Assembly: GCF_964656455.1 (NCBI RefSeq)
Contig: NC_135717.1
Coordinates: 15,642,775 to 15,706,774 of the forward strand
DNA: 64,000 bases
Direction: 5' to 3'
Origin: Halichoerus grypus
Lineage: Eukaryota > Chordata > Mammalia > Carnivora > Phocidae
Below the pieces are notes generated by a model. The model made no database searches, was not told where the DNA came from, and saw only the letters and a program-made list of their open reading frames with translations. Positions 22,960 through 33,588 of the stretch are shown one piece after another. Each line of letters begins with the position of its first letter. Position 1 is the first letter of the stretch. Position numbers and translations under genes: made by a program.

Positions 22960-23156
22960 TTTTTCTTTAAGATTTTATTTATTTATTTGACAGAGAGAGA
23001 CACAGTGAGAGAGGAAACACAAACAGGGGGAGTGGGAGAGGGAGAAGTAGGCTTCCCACCGAGCAGGGAGCCTGATGCGGGGCTCGATCCCAGAACCCTG
23101 AGATCACAACCTGAGCTGAAGGCAGATGCTTAACGACCAAGCCACGCAGGTGCCCC
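22960..23156 (-). mobile_element. CAN-SINE, minus
   Basis: CTTTAAGATTTTATTTATTT to CCACGCAGGTGCCCC. CTTCATTGGCTTTT is duplicated. Confidence 0.95.
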
Positions 23157-24049
23157 TTCATTGGCTTTTCTTAAATGGCTTTCTCCCACCTCAGGGACTT
23201 TGCCTATAGTAGGGCCCTTTCAATCTCTGGTGGTACTATGCCCTTTTAATCAGGGATTCATTTCAGGAAGAGTGTTGCCTATGTAGATACAAAGTTTCTT
23301 CATGAGAACTTAGGTCAGGAAGAGAATCTTTTCCTCATTTTTGCTGCCTGCTAAGACATATGTTTTTCTGTTAGGTACAGTTTAGGTTTAATCAGGGCCA
23401 GGGATCAAAACCCAAGTTAATCTACAAGCAGGATTAGAGCTATCTCTTTATATGTTAAGTTGGAGGGAGCCAAATATTTCCTGGGCATTTACTCCTCTTG
23501 GAATACTTTGGGTATTAAGGAGGGAATTACGAACCCCCCAGCCATTTCCTCAATTGGTTGCACTAGCGGCTGGGACTTTAATGGGTTATATAATTGAGGC
23601 TTTCTTGTTCCAACAACAGAAATATGAAATTATGATGATGCTAAATCTCGGGGTCTGTACCCCTCAACAGGGCCATGCTTGCAAATGGGACCTCAGGTAT
23701 ATGGACAGAAAAAGCGCCCAGGGGTAAGGCGAGGGAACATATTTGAATAAAAGTTTAAGCTGTTAACCTCCCTAAGCCTTTATGATTGGGCCAGATTTTT
23801 TGGTGGGGGGGGGAGGGGACGAGGGGAAATGAATCCAGAGGAGAAAAGGAGGATCAGGTGATGGATGGCTAAGAGTGGCTACTCCCGTCGGCCTGATGCC
23901 TCCCCAACCCAAGATGTTAGGCCACTCTTTCACCTTGGGTAGGAAACCATGGGATGCCTTGGTTCACAGGGGAGAGCTGATATGTAGGGACACCTTCATA
24001 GTCACCTCTCTATTAACAGGTACGGGGTAACTCCTACCGGGATCGCGAG

Positions 24050-24460
24050 ATGGGAAACCATTCTCTGCGGGGACTCGTGGATTCAGTACTGTAAAATTGG
24101 GTAATTTCCCCTTGTAAAACTTTTCTAGTGTTTTCCATGGGTTCAACGGCGGGTTCTTCAAGGCAAGGTAAAATAAGGTGTGACCTTGGGGCAAAGCATG
24201 GTCTCTTCAGTTCCCAAGGACTCTCCCTTGGGGTGCCTTTTAACCGGCTGGAAACAATTTGTATTGCAAATTTAGGAAAGGACTGAGCTCCTGTAACACT
24301 CACTGCATGGCCACAGTGGGATCAGGTCTCTCCTGCAGTGAACAGGGCAAATAGACAGGTACCCTAAGTCCATCCAGGCTTTCAGGGCTCTAAATCAGGA
24401 CCCAGACCTAAGGCCCTCTTGCAGAACGTGTTTGGTGGTAACCAGACCAGTAAACTCCCT
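24050..24460 (+). pseudogene. gag-like remnant of the ERV
   Basis: Conceptual translation in shifting frames shows spaced resemblance to the matrix part of class I ERV gag proteins (a Met-Gly start near 24051, a Pro-Leu-Gly-Cys-like step, a Trp-containing helix, and a later Gln-Ala-Phe segment). Several stops and at least one frameshift break it. The resemblance is by eye and modest, and no product is possible. Confidence 0.35.
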
Positions 24461-25742
24461 ACCATACTGGATGATTGTCTAAGTGGGTCTCCTCCAAGTA
24501 AAACCAGGTTGCTGGAAGAAACAGGCCAACCCTAGCAAAGCGGGGGATGCTGACTCTCACTCTCTCTCACTGTTCCTCCTCCTAATAGATGTAGGGGCTT
24601 CTCCCTCATTTCTCAGGTTAATGGCTGTAAGTGGAGCCAACTGTGGTTAATCTACCTCAGGACAGGGACTTTAAGGAATATTCCCAAGCAGCTGCTGAAA
24701 CTCTCTGTTTCAGGGAAGTTCCCTGTCTTCTCTGGCCTGACATGGACTGCCTAACCCCACTTGTTGGTGGATAAACATGGTGTTTACTCATTGTCCAAGT
24801 GGATGAGCTTTAGAACTGGGAACCCATTTCCTCTGTCCTCTGGCTCTTTGCCTCTTCTGTCTGCCCCACCCCCTCCTTTTTCTTTATCTTGGGTATGGCC
24901 TACATACACTGCTCACTTCACATTCCCCACCAGTGTCTCATTGACAATGGGGAACAAACTGACTTTTAAAAGTGGACCCAGGTGGAACATAACTTGGTAT
25001 TTAAACTAAGTTAAGTTTGTTGGTTTAATTAAGATAGACATATCTTTAAAGTTATCAGCATTAAATGTGAAACTTTTATTCTGCCAAGGTTTGCTGAAGG
25101 TCAAATAAGCTCGTGTTATCTCTGTTGCAATTTGTTAGCAAAAAGATGACTAAAATGATGGTCCCATCATTTTTGTCCCATTTTTGTCCCATTAATTGTC
25201 CCATCAAAGTTTTCATAGAGAATTGTTAAAATAGCTTTCAAAGTCTTTGGGATTAAATTCATTGGACATCTAGGTCTTTTCCAAATAGGATAAGGTGCTA
25301 AATCATTGATTACTGGATGTAGGTTTGTGCTTTTGACTACTTATTGCAGAGAAACTAAGGATATTTAAATCTGCTGGCAAACATGCTTTGTGCTTAACTG
25401 GTTCATAAATTTGCCATCTAAAGAATTCTGGTGTGACAGTTCATAATTGGTTACTACTTAGTCTTCACTGGAGACTAAGATTTCTAAGAGTGCAAAATTC
25501 GGCAACTCTGTATGTAGAAAAGTAGGAGATATGTAAGAAAGATATAAGGAATGGGAATACATTTTTGTTGAAGGCAAAAAAAGGTAACTTTGTCCTAAAT
25601 AAGATGGTTATTTGGAGAGAAATGGCTTGGGACAAAATCTGAATGCAAAAGAAAGTTGTAGGTTTGTGAAGGGAAATCTTTGAAGGGAATTTTAGGTGTG
25701 GTCAGGATGGGCTAAAATTAAAGGGATTTTAAAGTACATTGG

Positions 25743-25913
25743 GGGGCGCCTGGGTGGCTCAGTTGTTAAGCGTCTGCCTTCGGCTCAGGTCATGATCCCA
25801 GGGTTCTGGGGTCGAGCCCCGCATCGGGCTCCCTGCTCCACGGGAAGCCTGCTTCTCCTTCTCCCACTCCCCCTGCTTGTGTTCCCTCTCTCGCTGTCTC
25901 TCTCTCTGCCCCA
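25743..25913 (+). mobile_element. CAN-SINE, plus, without A tail
   Basis: Full head GGGGCGCCTGGGTGGCTCAG and body, but the sequence leaves the consensus after CTGTCTCTCTCTCTGCC and passes straight into flanking DNA. The AAATAAATAAAATCTT segment and poly-A are absent. Confidence 0.93.
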
Positions 25914-26212
25914 GAGAAATTATGTTTCAATAACACACCTTTGCGGATGCTAAATTTTCGTTCTGATTATCTTTAATGTTGTTTGCCTAAGCTAGACAAC
26001 TTGAGGTAAACTTCAGAGCAATTGCCACAGTAGCTCATGTATAGACAGTCTCCTTGCTTGTTATTCTGTGGGGATAACATGACCCCGGGCATATGATTCC
26101 TCAAACAAATGGGAATGGGATAGATTGCCCAACAATTGTATAACTCAGCTATCACCTTGACCAGCTCTATGTGGCTGGGATGACAAAATCGCTCTTTAAA
26201 AGCCAGAGGATA

Positions 26213-26416
26213 GGGGCGCCTGGGTGGCTCAGTCGTTAAGCGTCTGTCTTCGGCTCAGGTCATGATCCCAGGGTTCTGGGGTCGAGCCCCGCATCGGGCT
26301 CCCTGCTCCACGGGAAGCCTGCTTCTCCTTCTCCCACTCCCCCTGCTTGTGTTCCTTCTCTCGCTGTGTCTCTCTCTGTCAAATAAATAAATAAAATCTT
26401 AAAAAAAAAAAAAAAA
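26213..26416 (+). mobile_element. CAN-SINE, plus
   Basis: GGGGCGCCTGGGTGGCTCAG to a 16-base A tail. AAAAGCCAGAGG is duplicated. Its body shares the rare GGGTTCTGGGGTCGAGCC variant with the SINE at 25743. Confidence 0.96.
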
Positions 26417-26499
26417 GCCAGAGGGTACCCCATGGAGATAATGGATGGCCCCACTTTCTTTATGATTAGATTGGATGATGCACTTGGGGATGCCCTTAT

Positions 26500-27100
26500 C
26501 TCCTGAGACAAGTCTTCTCCCACTTGCCAGTGATTCCTTGTAATTAGGATATTGTTAAGGCTGGACCTCAAACAAAAAGGGCTTCTTGATGGTTTCATCC
26601 CTCATAGTCTTTTATCCTAGAAGCCACCTCTACTGACATACGATTGCAAACAAAGGCTTTAACCAAGCATACAACAACCCTCCTGGTAAAAAGAGTCTCA
26701 AAGCTCACTATGGGACTTCTAGGGCTTACATTAGGACTGCAATATAAAATAAGCAAAACAGTATGCTTGCTCAGCAGGACTCTAAATGATACTACCCGGG
26801 CACCGGGTGCACTCAAGCCAAGAATTAAATGAAGTTAGAGAAGAAATTCTCAAGAATTGCGCCACTATTGACTGAATTTCCTCATGTGTTTTAACATTAC
26901 AGTTAACTCCAATTAATAGGGGACATTTGTGATCAATTAAGATCAAGATATCCACTGATCTATTTGACAAAATTGGTAAATGGGGATCTTATATAAGGGA
27001 TGTGATCATAATTTTGGGCCTAATAATTGTTTTATGTTCATCCTTTTGCATGTGCTGATGCAAGTACTGTTTGCTGCCCATCGTGACCCACCTGGAGCCA
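26500..27100 (+). pseudogene. env-like remnant of the ERV (transmembrane subunit end)
   Basis: Around 26940-27060 one frame encodes an amphipathic segment with a Trp-Gly-Ser pattern followed by a hydrophobic stretch of about 20 residues and nearby cysteines, the layout of a class I ERV envelope transmembrane anchor and tail. Upstream, in-frame stops and frame changes break it. It sits directly before the 3' LTR, where env belongs. No functional product is expected. Confidence 0.45.
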
Positions 27101-27238
27101 TACACAAACCCCTGGACCAACCCCTGGATAAATTCTAACTGCCATACAGCCCACCACCCCATTTCAGCAGGAAGCAGCCAGAGCAGTCATCGTCCCATTC
27201 CCTAATGGCAGTTAGGGTTATTATTCCAGGGGGAGGAA

Positions 27239-27719
27239 TGAGTAAGGGACAGGCAGGGCTGGGTAGGGAGAGACACAATAAGGGGCTATGTGATCAGGCT
27301 CACAGAAATCCCAAAAACGTGGAGGTGTGGGGAAACCAGAGATCAGGGGACAAATCAGACAACCCTACCCTAGGGCCACCCTGCCCTAGGCATGAGGGGG
27401 TGGGTGGGTGTCTTTTTTTATGATAATCACCTGTGACCAACAAAGAATAACCAGACCCTAGGGAGAGGTGGGCCATTGAAGGTGTTATCACTAGTCCTTG
27501 CTCAATGGTGATATCAGTAGAGATGTTAAAAGGGTTTAAGTTCCCTGGTTAGCTTTCTATAAAAGACCAACCCTAAAGGCCCTCATTGGCAACCCTGTTG
27601 GGACCCCTGTCTTGAGAGATTTTTCTGTATCTTCACTAACTTCTATCCCTTTACTCACTCTCTGTTCGCGAGATTCATTCTTCGACTCTGTGAGACAAGA
27701 ACCTAGCTCTCCTGCATCA
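27239..27719 (+). mobile_element. 3' LTR of the ERV-like element
   Basis: The boundaries come from comparison with the inverted copy at 30195-30663. The unit starts TGAGTAAGGGACAGG and ends CTGCATCA, giving the usual TG...CA ends, length 481 bp. A TATA box (TATAAAA, 27558-27564) marks the end of U3. The AATAAA found in the related copies is missing: the sequence reads CTTCACTAACTTC where the solo LTR reads CTTCACTTAATAAACTTC. Confidence 0.85.
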
Positions 27720-27759
27720 CCAGCCCTGGATAATGCCCTAAGATAGTGTTTATTAGTAA

Positions 27760-28700
27760 AATGACAACAGTTCCAGTTTCCAGACTGAATTGGCAGTGAG
27801 TGGAGCCTGAGGTTCCTGAGGCCTGCGGGGCCTTGCTGGAGATGGACAGCTGGATTCCTTATGATGACTATCCCGTGGTCTTCCTGCCTGCCTATGAGAA
27901 TCCCCCAGCATGGGTTCCACCTCATGAGAGGGTATATCACCCAGAGTACAACAATGAGTTGACCCAGTTTCTGCCCCGGAATTGTCACACTGAAGAAACC
28001 CCCTGGAGCTCAGTAGGGATTTTTTTTTTTAAAGATTTTTATTTATTTGAGAGAGAGAAAGAGAGAGAAACAGCATGAGAGGGGAGAGGGTCAGAGGGAG
28101 AAGAAGGCTCCCCATCAAGCCAGGAGCCTGATGAGGGGCTGGATCCCAGGACTCCGGGATCATGACCTGAGCCAAAGGCAGTGGATTAACCAACTGAGCC
28201 ACCAGGCGCCCTCAGCTGGGATTTAATATCCGAGGAGGAAAGGCCTCCCAGCTAGGCATCTTTATCTCCAACATGATTCCCGACTTGGATGCACATCAGG
28301 CAGGACTTCAGGAAGGGGACAAAGTCCTAGCTGTGAATGATGTGGATTTGCAAGATATTGAACACAGCAAGGCTGTTGAGATCCTGAAGACAGCCTGTGA
28401 AATCAGCACGTGTGTCCACTTCTTTCCCTACAATTATCATCGTCAAAAAGAGAGGACTGTACACTAGAGAGTTGCAGCCCATAGTCCTCCACAGGGAATC
28501 TTCTAGGACAAGCTGGTTAGGCCTCAGGGAAGCCTCTTGGGAACCTCAACTCTTGGCGCCACCCTGGCAGAGCAGCATGGGGAAGATGGGAACACAGTGA
28601 GGCCCTGCCACCGAGCCAGCTAGCCAGCTGCATTACCCAAACTGTACCGTACTCCTTGTTCCCTCATTCTGTAGGCGAGCTTCATTCCCTGAAATGGGAA
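27760..28700 (+). pseudogene. PDZD11: Processed pseudogene of PDZD11
   Basis: An intronless copy of the PDZ domain protein 11 mRNA. The ATG at 27842 opens MDSWIPYDDYPVVFLPAYEN and continues to NNELTQFLPR. A one-base insertion at about 27978 then shifts the frame, and a minus-strand CAN-SINE (28021-28212) splits the PDZ domain just before the LGFNIRGGKA region. After the SINE the original frame is open to the natural stop (HRQKERTVH, TAG ending 28467), including LQEGDKVLAVNDVDL of the PDZ fold. 3' UTR-like sequence follows to about 28,600-28,700. The ends are approximate; I saw no clear poly-A or target duplication. PDZD11 is normally a small, multi-exon, X-linked gene, so this is a retrocopy. 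Confidence 0.93.
28021..28212 (-). mobile_element. CAN-SINE, minus, inside the PDZD11 pseudogene
   Basis: Poly-T and AAAGATTTTTATTTATTTGAG to GAGCCACCAGGCGCCC. Flanks CAGTAGGGATTT and CAGCTGGGATTT are a 12-bp duplication with two differences, so the SINE came after the retrocopy. Confidence 0.95.
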
Positions 28701-30194
28701 GGATGGAGATACCTAGGTATAGCCTGTGGAGAGCCCGGCTAGAAAAGGCAACTGACATTTATTGAATATCACATGCTAGACAACTACACACGTGTCATAT
28801 CATGTTCATCAGAGTCTAGAAATCAATAGCAAAAAGGATCCTGGGGGCCTCCCATCTTGTCCCTTCATTGTACTACCAGTCTTAATCACTCCAGAGACTC
28901 CCTGGGACTGTTCCCCCACCCCCATTCTCTCTCCCCAGAATAGTAAAAAGCAATGCTGGGGTGGGGGGGAAGCAACACGACAACATCAGGAAGCAGAGAT
29001 AATAGGATATAGTAGAAATTGTTTATGAGACTTGGACTGGAGAAACTTTGTATGAGTTAAGGAGATCCCCAACATTACCCTCAGGTTCAGTAAATCACTA
29101 GAAAGACTCACTCTTGTCAGGCAGGACATTCCAATAGCTTACAAGATTACCTCCCAGGAGCCAGGGCAAAGGGCCAAACCTTTCTTTGGGTAAGAGTAAT
29201 CCTTTACTAAAAAGCTTGGTATGTCAAATATCCCTTCTATGGGTGCTATGTAAGGGCTTTGTAGCCTCCAAGAGTGTGTATAACCTCTACAGAACTCCCC
29301 CAAATTATAAAACCTTCTTAATGCCTAGACTCAGAATCCAGAACATCACATCTTTTGTGTTTCTATTGGATAAAGTAAGTCAGAAATTGACCTAGATTCA
29401 ATGTGTGAAGGGGGCTACACAAGAGCATAAATATCACGAGGTATGGTTCACCAGGGCCACCTTTGGAGACTGCTTACTATGGTCCTTTCTTATTTCATAA
29501 TTTTAATTCCAGTGTAGTTAACATTAAAGCATTTCTTATGGTGAGTTAAGTGTGAGTTTTTAGTCTTTTCCTTCATGTCCTTTTATATAGCAAGGTTTGT
29601 AAAAACAAAACAAACAACAACAACAACAACAACAAAAAACCCCAAACCAAGGTTTGTGTTCAGACTACACTGTCATTGGATTCATTCTAATTATGCTACT
29701 TCTCATGAATGAGGGTTTTCCTGTGGATCTGTCATGGTTTTTGTGGGACTCTGGATGAATCATCACATTCTAGAATTCTCCAAGTATGAATTATCCCTGG
29801 TGAATCTTTGCATTATCATGCCCTGAAATAGCTCTTCATGATCAGTTTTGAAGTTTTGTGTTTTTTCTTTGGATTCAGGCCTAGTCCCCTAGATTTTGAA
29901 AGACAAACAGTTCTCTGGGGGGGGGAATAAAACTAACAATAAATTTTATAAGAAATATGTAGTTCTCCCACTCCCACCCTGACAAGGCCCAGTCATGACC
30001 CTGAAGCCCAAGGAAAGAATGTAAGAGGGAAGAACCCATGAGCAGAGGACAAAAGTGGTTGTAAATGATGTTGCCTTTTGGTTATTCAAGGTGAACAGAG
30101 AGAGGATACCAAGAGTATTGGATGGAGAAAAGGTTGACAAGGAAACTAAAAAAAAGTCATGGTCCTTGAGTCCCAGAGGACTAGGTTTTGAAAA
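28701..30194. other. No gene seen
   Basis: Unique or old sequence without a recognisable ORF. It includes an (AAC)n tract at about 29598-29635. A short LINE-like piece may lie at about 29490-29540 (AATTCCAGTGTAGTTAACAT). Confidence 0.55.
29598..29637. repeat. (AAC)n simple repeat
   Basis: AACAACAACAACAACAAC units inside an A-rich stretch. Confidence 0.9.
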
Positions 30195-30663
30195 TGATGT
30201 GGGAGAGTTAGGTTCTTGTCTCACAGAGTTGAAGAATGAATCTCATGGACAACAGAGTGAGTAAAGGGATAGAAGTTTATTAAGTGAAGATATAGAAAAA
30301 GCTATCAAGAGTGAGAGGGTTCCCAACAGGGTTGTCAATGAGGGCCTTTAGGGTTGGTCTTTTATAGAAAGCTAACCAGGGAACTTAAATCCTTTTAACA
30401 TCTCTACTGATATCACCATTGAGCAAGAACTAGTGATAACACCTTCAATGGCCCACCTCTCCCTAGGGTCTGGTTATTCTTTTTTGGTCACAGGTGATTA
30501 TCATAAAAAGGACAGCCACCCCACACACCTAGGGTAGGGTGATCCAGTTTGTCCCCTTATCTCTGGTTTCCCCACACCTCCACATTTTTGGGATTTCTGT
30601 GAGCCTGATCACATGGCCCCCTATTATATCTCTCCCTACCTAGGGCTACCTGTCCCTTACTCA
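30195..30663 (-). mobile_element. Solo LTR, same family as 27239-27719, inverted
   Basis: On the minus strand it begins TGAGTAAGGGACAGG and ends CCACATCA. It carries TATAAAA and an intact AATAAA (plus-strand TTTATT at 30276-30281). AAAA on both sides may be the 4-bp target duplication expected for a class I ERV. No internal ERV sequence adjoins it, so it reads as a recombined solo LTR. Confidence 0.85.
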
Positions 30664-30926
30664 AAAAGACGGATCAAATTCTGGAGTCTGGATCATCTCT
30701 GATTCTAGGGATTTTTAATCTGAAGTCAGTGTAGGAAGGTTTTAGGGAGCTTCTGAACTCTACATAATTGTATATGTAAAATTTGGTGTGTATCTATAGG
30801 TCTTTGTGGGGAGATAGGCTATGGCTTTTATCAGATTCGCAAAGAGGTCTGTGATCCTATTCCTCCCAAATTAAGAAATTACTGCCTTATACCCAGATTA
30901 CTACAACAGACTTTTAATTAGTGATA
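30664..30926. other. No gene seen; possible old DNA transposon piece
   Basis: TTTATCAGATTCGCAAAGAGG and GTCTGTGATCC resemble a common mammalian MER-type repeat, but I cannot name it. Confidence 0.4.
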
Positions 30927-32604
30927 CACCAAGACAGCATGGTACTGGCACAAAAACAGACACATAGATCAATGAACAGAATAGAGACCCCAAAAATGGA
31001 CCCTCAACTCTATGGTCAACTAATCTTCAAGAAAGCAGGAAAGACGGGCGCCTGGGTGGCTCAGTTGGTTAAGCGACTGCCTTCGGCTCAGGTCATGATC
31101 CTGGAGACCCTGGATCGAGTCCCGCATCGGGCTTCCTGCTCGGCAGGGAGCCTGCTTCTCCCTCTGACCCTCCCCCCTCTCATGTGCTCTCTCTCTCTCA
31201 TTCTCTCTGTCTCAAATAAATAAATAAAATCTTAAAAAAAAAAAAAAGAAAGCAGGAAAGAATATCCAATGGCAAAAAGACAGTCCCTTCAATAAATGGT
31301 GCTGGGAAAATTGGACAGCCACATGCAGAAGAATGAAACTCAACCATTCTCTTACACCATACACAAAGATAAACTCTAAATGGATGAAAGACCTCAATGT
31401 AAGACAGGAATCCATCAAAATCCTAGAGGAGAACATAGGCAGTAACCTCTTTGACATCGGCCACAGCAACTTTCTTCAAGACACATCTCCAAAGGCAACG
31501 GAAACAAAAGCAAAAATGAACTTTTGGGACTTCATCAAGATAAAAAGCTTCTGCAGAGCAAAGGAAACCGTCAACAAAACTAAGAAGCAACCCACAGAAT
31601 GGGAGAAGATATTTGCAAATGACACTACAGATAAAGGGCTGGTATCCAAGATCTATAAAGAACTTCTCAAACTCAACACCCAAAAAACAAATAATCAAGT
31701 AAAAAAATGGGCAGAAGACATGAACAGACACTTCTCCAAAGAAGACATACGAATGGCTAACAGACACATGAAAAAAAGTTCAACATCATTAGCCATCAGG
31801 GGAATTCAAATCAAAATCACATTGTGATACCACCTTACACCAGTTAGAATGGCAAAAATTAACAAGGCAAGAAACAACAAATGTTGGAGAGGATGTGGAG
31901 AAAGGGGAACCCTCTTACACTGTTGGTGGGAATGCAAGTTGGTACAGCCACTTTGGAAAACAGTGTGGAGGTTCCTCAAAAAATTAAAAATGGAGCTACC
32001 CTATGACCCAGCAGTTGCACTACTGGGTATTTACCCCAAAGACAGAGATGTAGTGAAAAGAAGGGCCATATGCACCCCAATGTTCATAGCAGCAATGTCC
32101 GCAATAGCCAAACTGTGAAAGAACCGAGATGCCCTTCAACAGATGAATGGATAAAGAAGATGTGGTCCATATATACAAGGGAACATTACTCAGCCATCAG
32201 AAAGGATGAATACCCATCATTTGCATCGACATGGATGGAACTGGAGGGGATTATGGTAAGTGAAGTAAGTCAAGCAGAGAAAGACAATTATCATATGGTT
32301 TCACTTATTTGTGGAACATAAGGAAGAGCATGGAGGACATTAGGAGAAGGAAGGGAAAAATGAAGGGGGGGACCTGAGGGGGAGATGAATCGTGAGAGAC
32401 TATGGACTCTGGGAAACAAACCGAGGGTTTTAGAGGGGAGTTGGGTGGGGGGGTGGGTTAGCCCGGTGATGGGTATTAAGGAGGGCACGTGTTGCATGGA
32501 GCACTGGGTGTTATACACAAACAATGAATCATGGAACACTACATCAAAAACTAATGAAGTACTGTATGGTGACTAACATAATAAAAAAAAAAAAATAGAA
32601 ACAA
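30927..32604 (+). mobile_element. 5'-truncated LINE-1, plus
   Basis: Contains the C-terminal part of ORF2 (for example [20 protein letters not shown] and the Cys-rich region [20 protein letters not shown]) up to the ORF2 end SLICGT at 32321, the 3' UTR, and an A-rich tail. Frameshifts (about 31827-31849 and 32118) make it noncoding. AATTAGTGATA at 30916-30926 and 32605-32615 is the target-site duplication. A SINE is inserted at 31045-31246. Confidence 0.95.
31045..31246 (+). mobile_element. CAN-SINE, plus, inside LINE-1
   Basis: GGGCGCCTGGGTGGCTCAG to AAATAAATAAATAAAATCTT plus poly-A. AAGAAAGCAGGAAAGA is repeated on both sides (16 bp). Confidence 0.96.
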
Positions 32605-32619
32605 AATTAGTGATAACTG

Positions 32620-33160
32620 TTCCTGCAGGCTCTTGATTTATTTCTATCCAAAACACTGCTCTCCTGTTAATCTTCCCATTTTAGTAATATTTCTGTAGCT
32701 TCAGCTCTACCTTCATTCTCATCTCAAGAAGTTTGTATTTCTGCTTTACATCTAACTACAATTAATTTATATATATTCAACGTAAGCAAGAAGAGTCATG
32801 CCCAGGAAAATGAAATCTAGCTATCATGGTAGAGAAACAGATTCTGTCTTATATTTTAATTGCTATAATTATCATCTTATTAAATAATAATTACTGAGCC
32901 ATATAACATGGGATAAATTCCTTAATTTCTCTTCCTTCAGGCTTGTCATCTGAAAAATATGGATTATTTCACTTACCTAAATCTGTAAAGTGCCCAGCAT
33001 AATATCTGACACAGATTGTGTGCTCAACAAATGTTTATTACCTTGTATCTCATACATCATTTGACTATTTCCCAGTGGACTTTTAAGAAATCCTCATTAA
33101 ATGAGTATATAGTAACAGATAATCTTTATAGAATACTTACTATGTGCTAGGCACTACGAT
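32620..33160. other. No gene seen; MIR-like piece at about 32930-33045
   Basis: TTCCTTAATTTCTCTTCCTTC, GTCATCTGAAAAATATGG and GTGCTCAACAAATGTTTATT fit MIR in plus orientation. The rest is unremarkable AT-rich sequence. Confidence 0.55.
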
Positions 33161-33385
33161 ACTTTTTTAAAATTTAAATTCAAGTTAGTTAAAGTAATAG
33201 TGTAGTATTGGTTTCAGGAGTAGAATATGGTGATTGATCATTACATATAACACCCAGTGCTCAATCCAACAAGTGCCCTCCTTAATCCCCATCACCCATT
33301 TAGACCATCCTCCCCACACCTCCCCTCCAGCAACCCTCAATTTGTTCTCTATATTTAAGAGTCTCTTATAGATTGCTTCCCTCTG

Positions 33386-33588
33386 TTTTTTTTTTTTTTT
33401 TTTAAGATTTTATTTATTTATTTGACAGAGAGAGAGAGCGAGCGAGCACACAAGCAGGGGGAGCGGGAGAGGGAGAAGCAGGCTTCCCTCTGAGCAGGGA
33501 GCCTGATGCGGGGCTTGATCCCAGGACCCTGGGATCATGAACTGAGCTGAAGGTAGACGCTTACCTGACGGAGCCACCCAGGCGCTCC
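33386..33588 (-). mobile_element. CAN-SINE, minus
   Basis: Poly-T, AAGATTTTATTTATTTATTT to GAGCCACCCAGGCGCTCC, nested in the LINE-1 3' region. Confidence 0.94.

Larger units (their letters stand above)
22690..27238 (+). mobile_element. Degraded internal region of a class I ERV-like element
   Basis: The stretch lies between two LTR copies of the same family and orientation, about 4.5 kb including three SINEs. A gag-like segment and an env-like segment are seen in the right order (entries below). No long ORF survives; stops and frameshifts are frequent throughout. I could not identify a primer-binding site or a pol catalytic motif by eye. This is a dead, fixed fossil, not an active provirus. 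Confidence 0.65.

Noticed and set aside
23452..23727. 91-codon ORF in the ERV interior
   Set aside because: No clear match to a retroviral domain by eye, and no long extension in frame.
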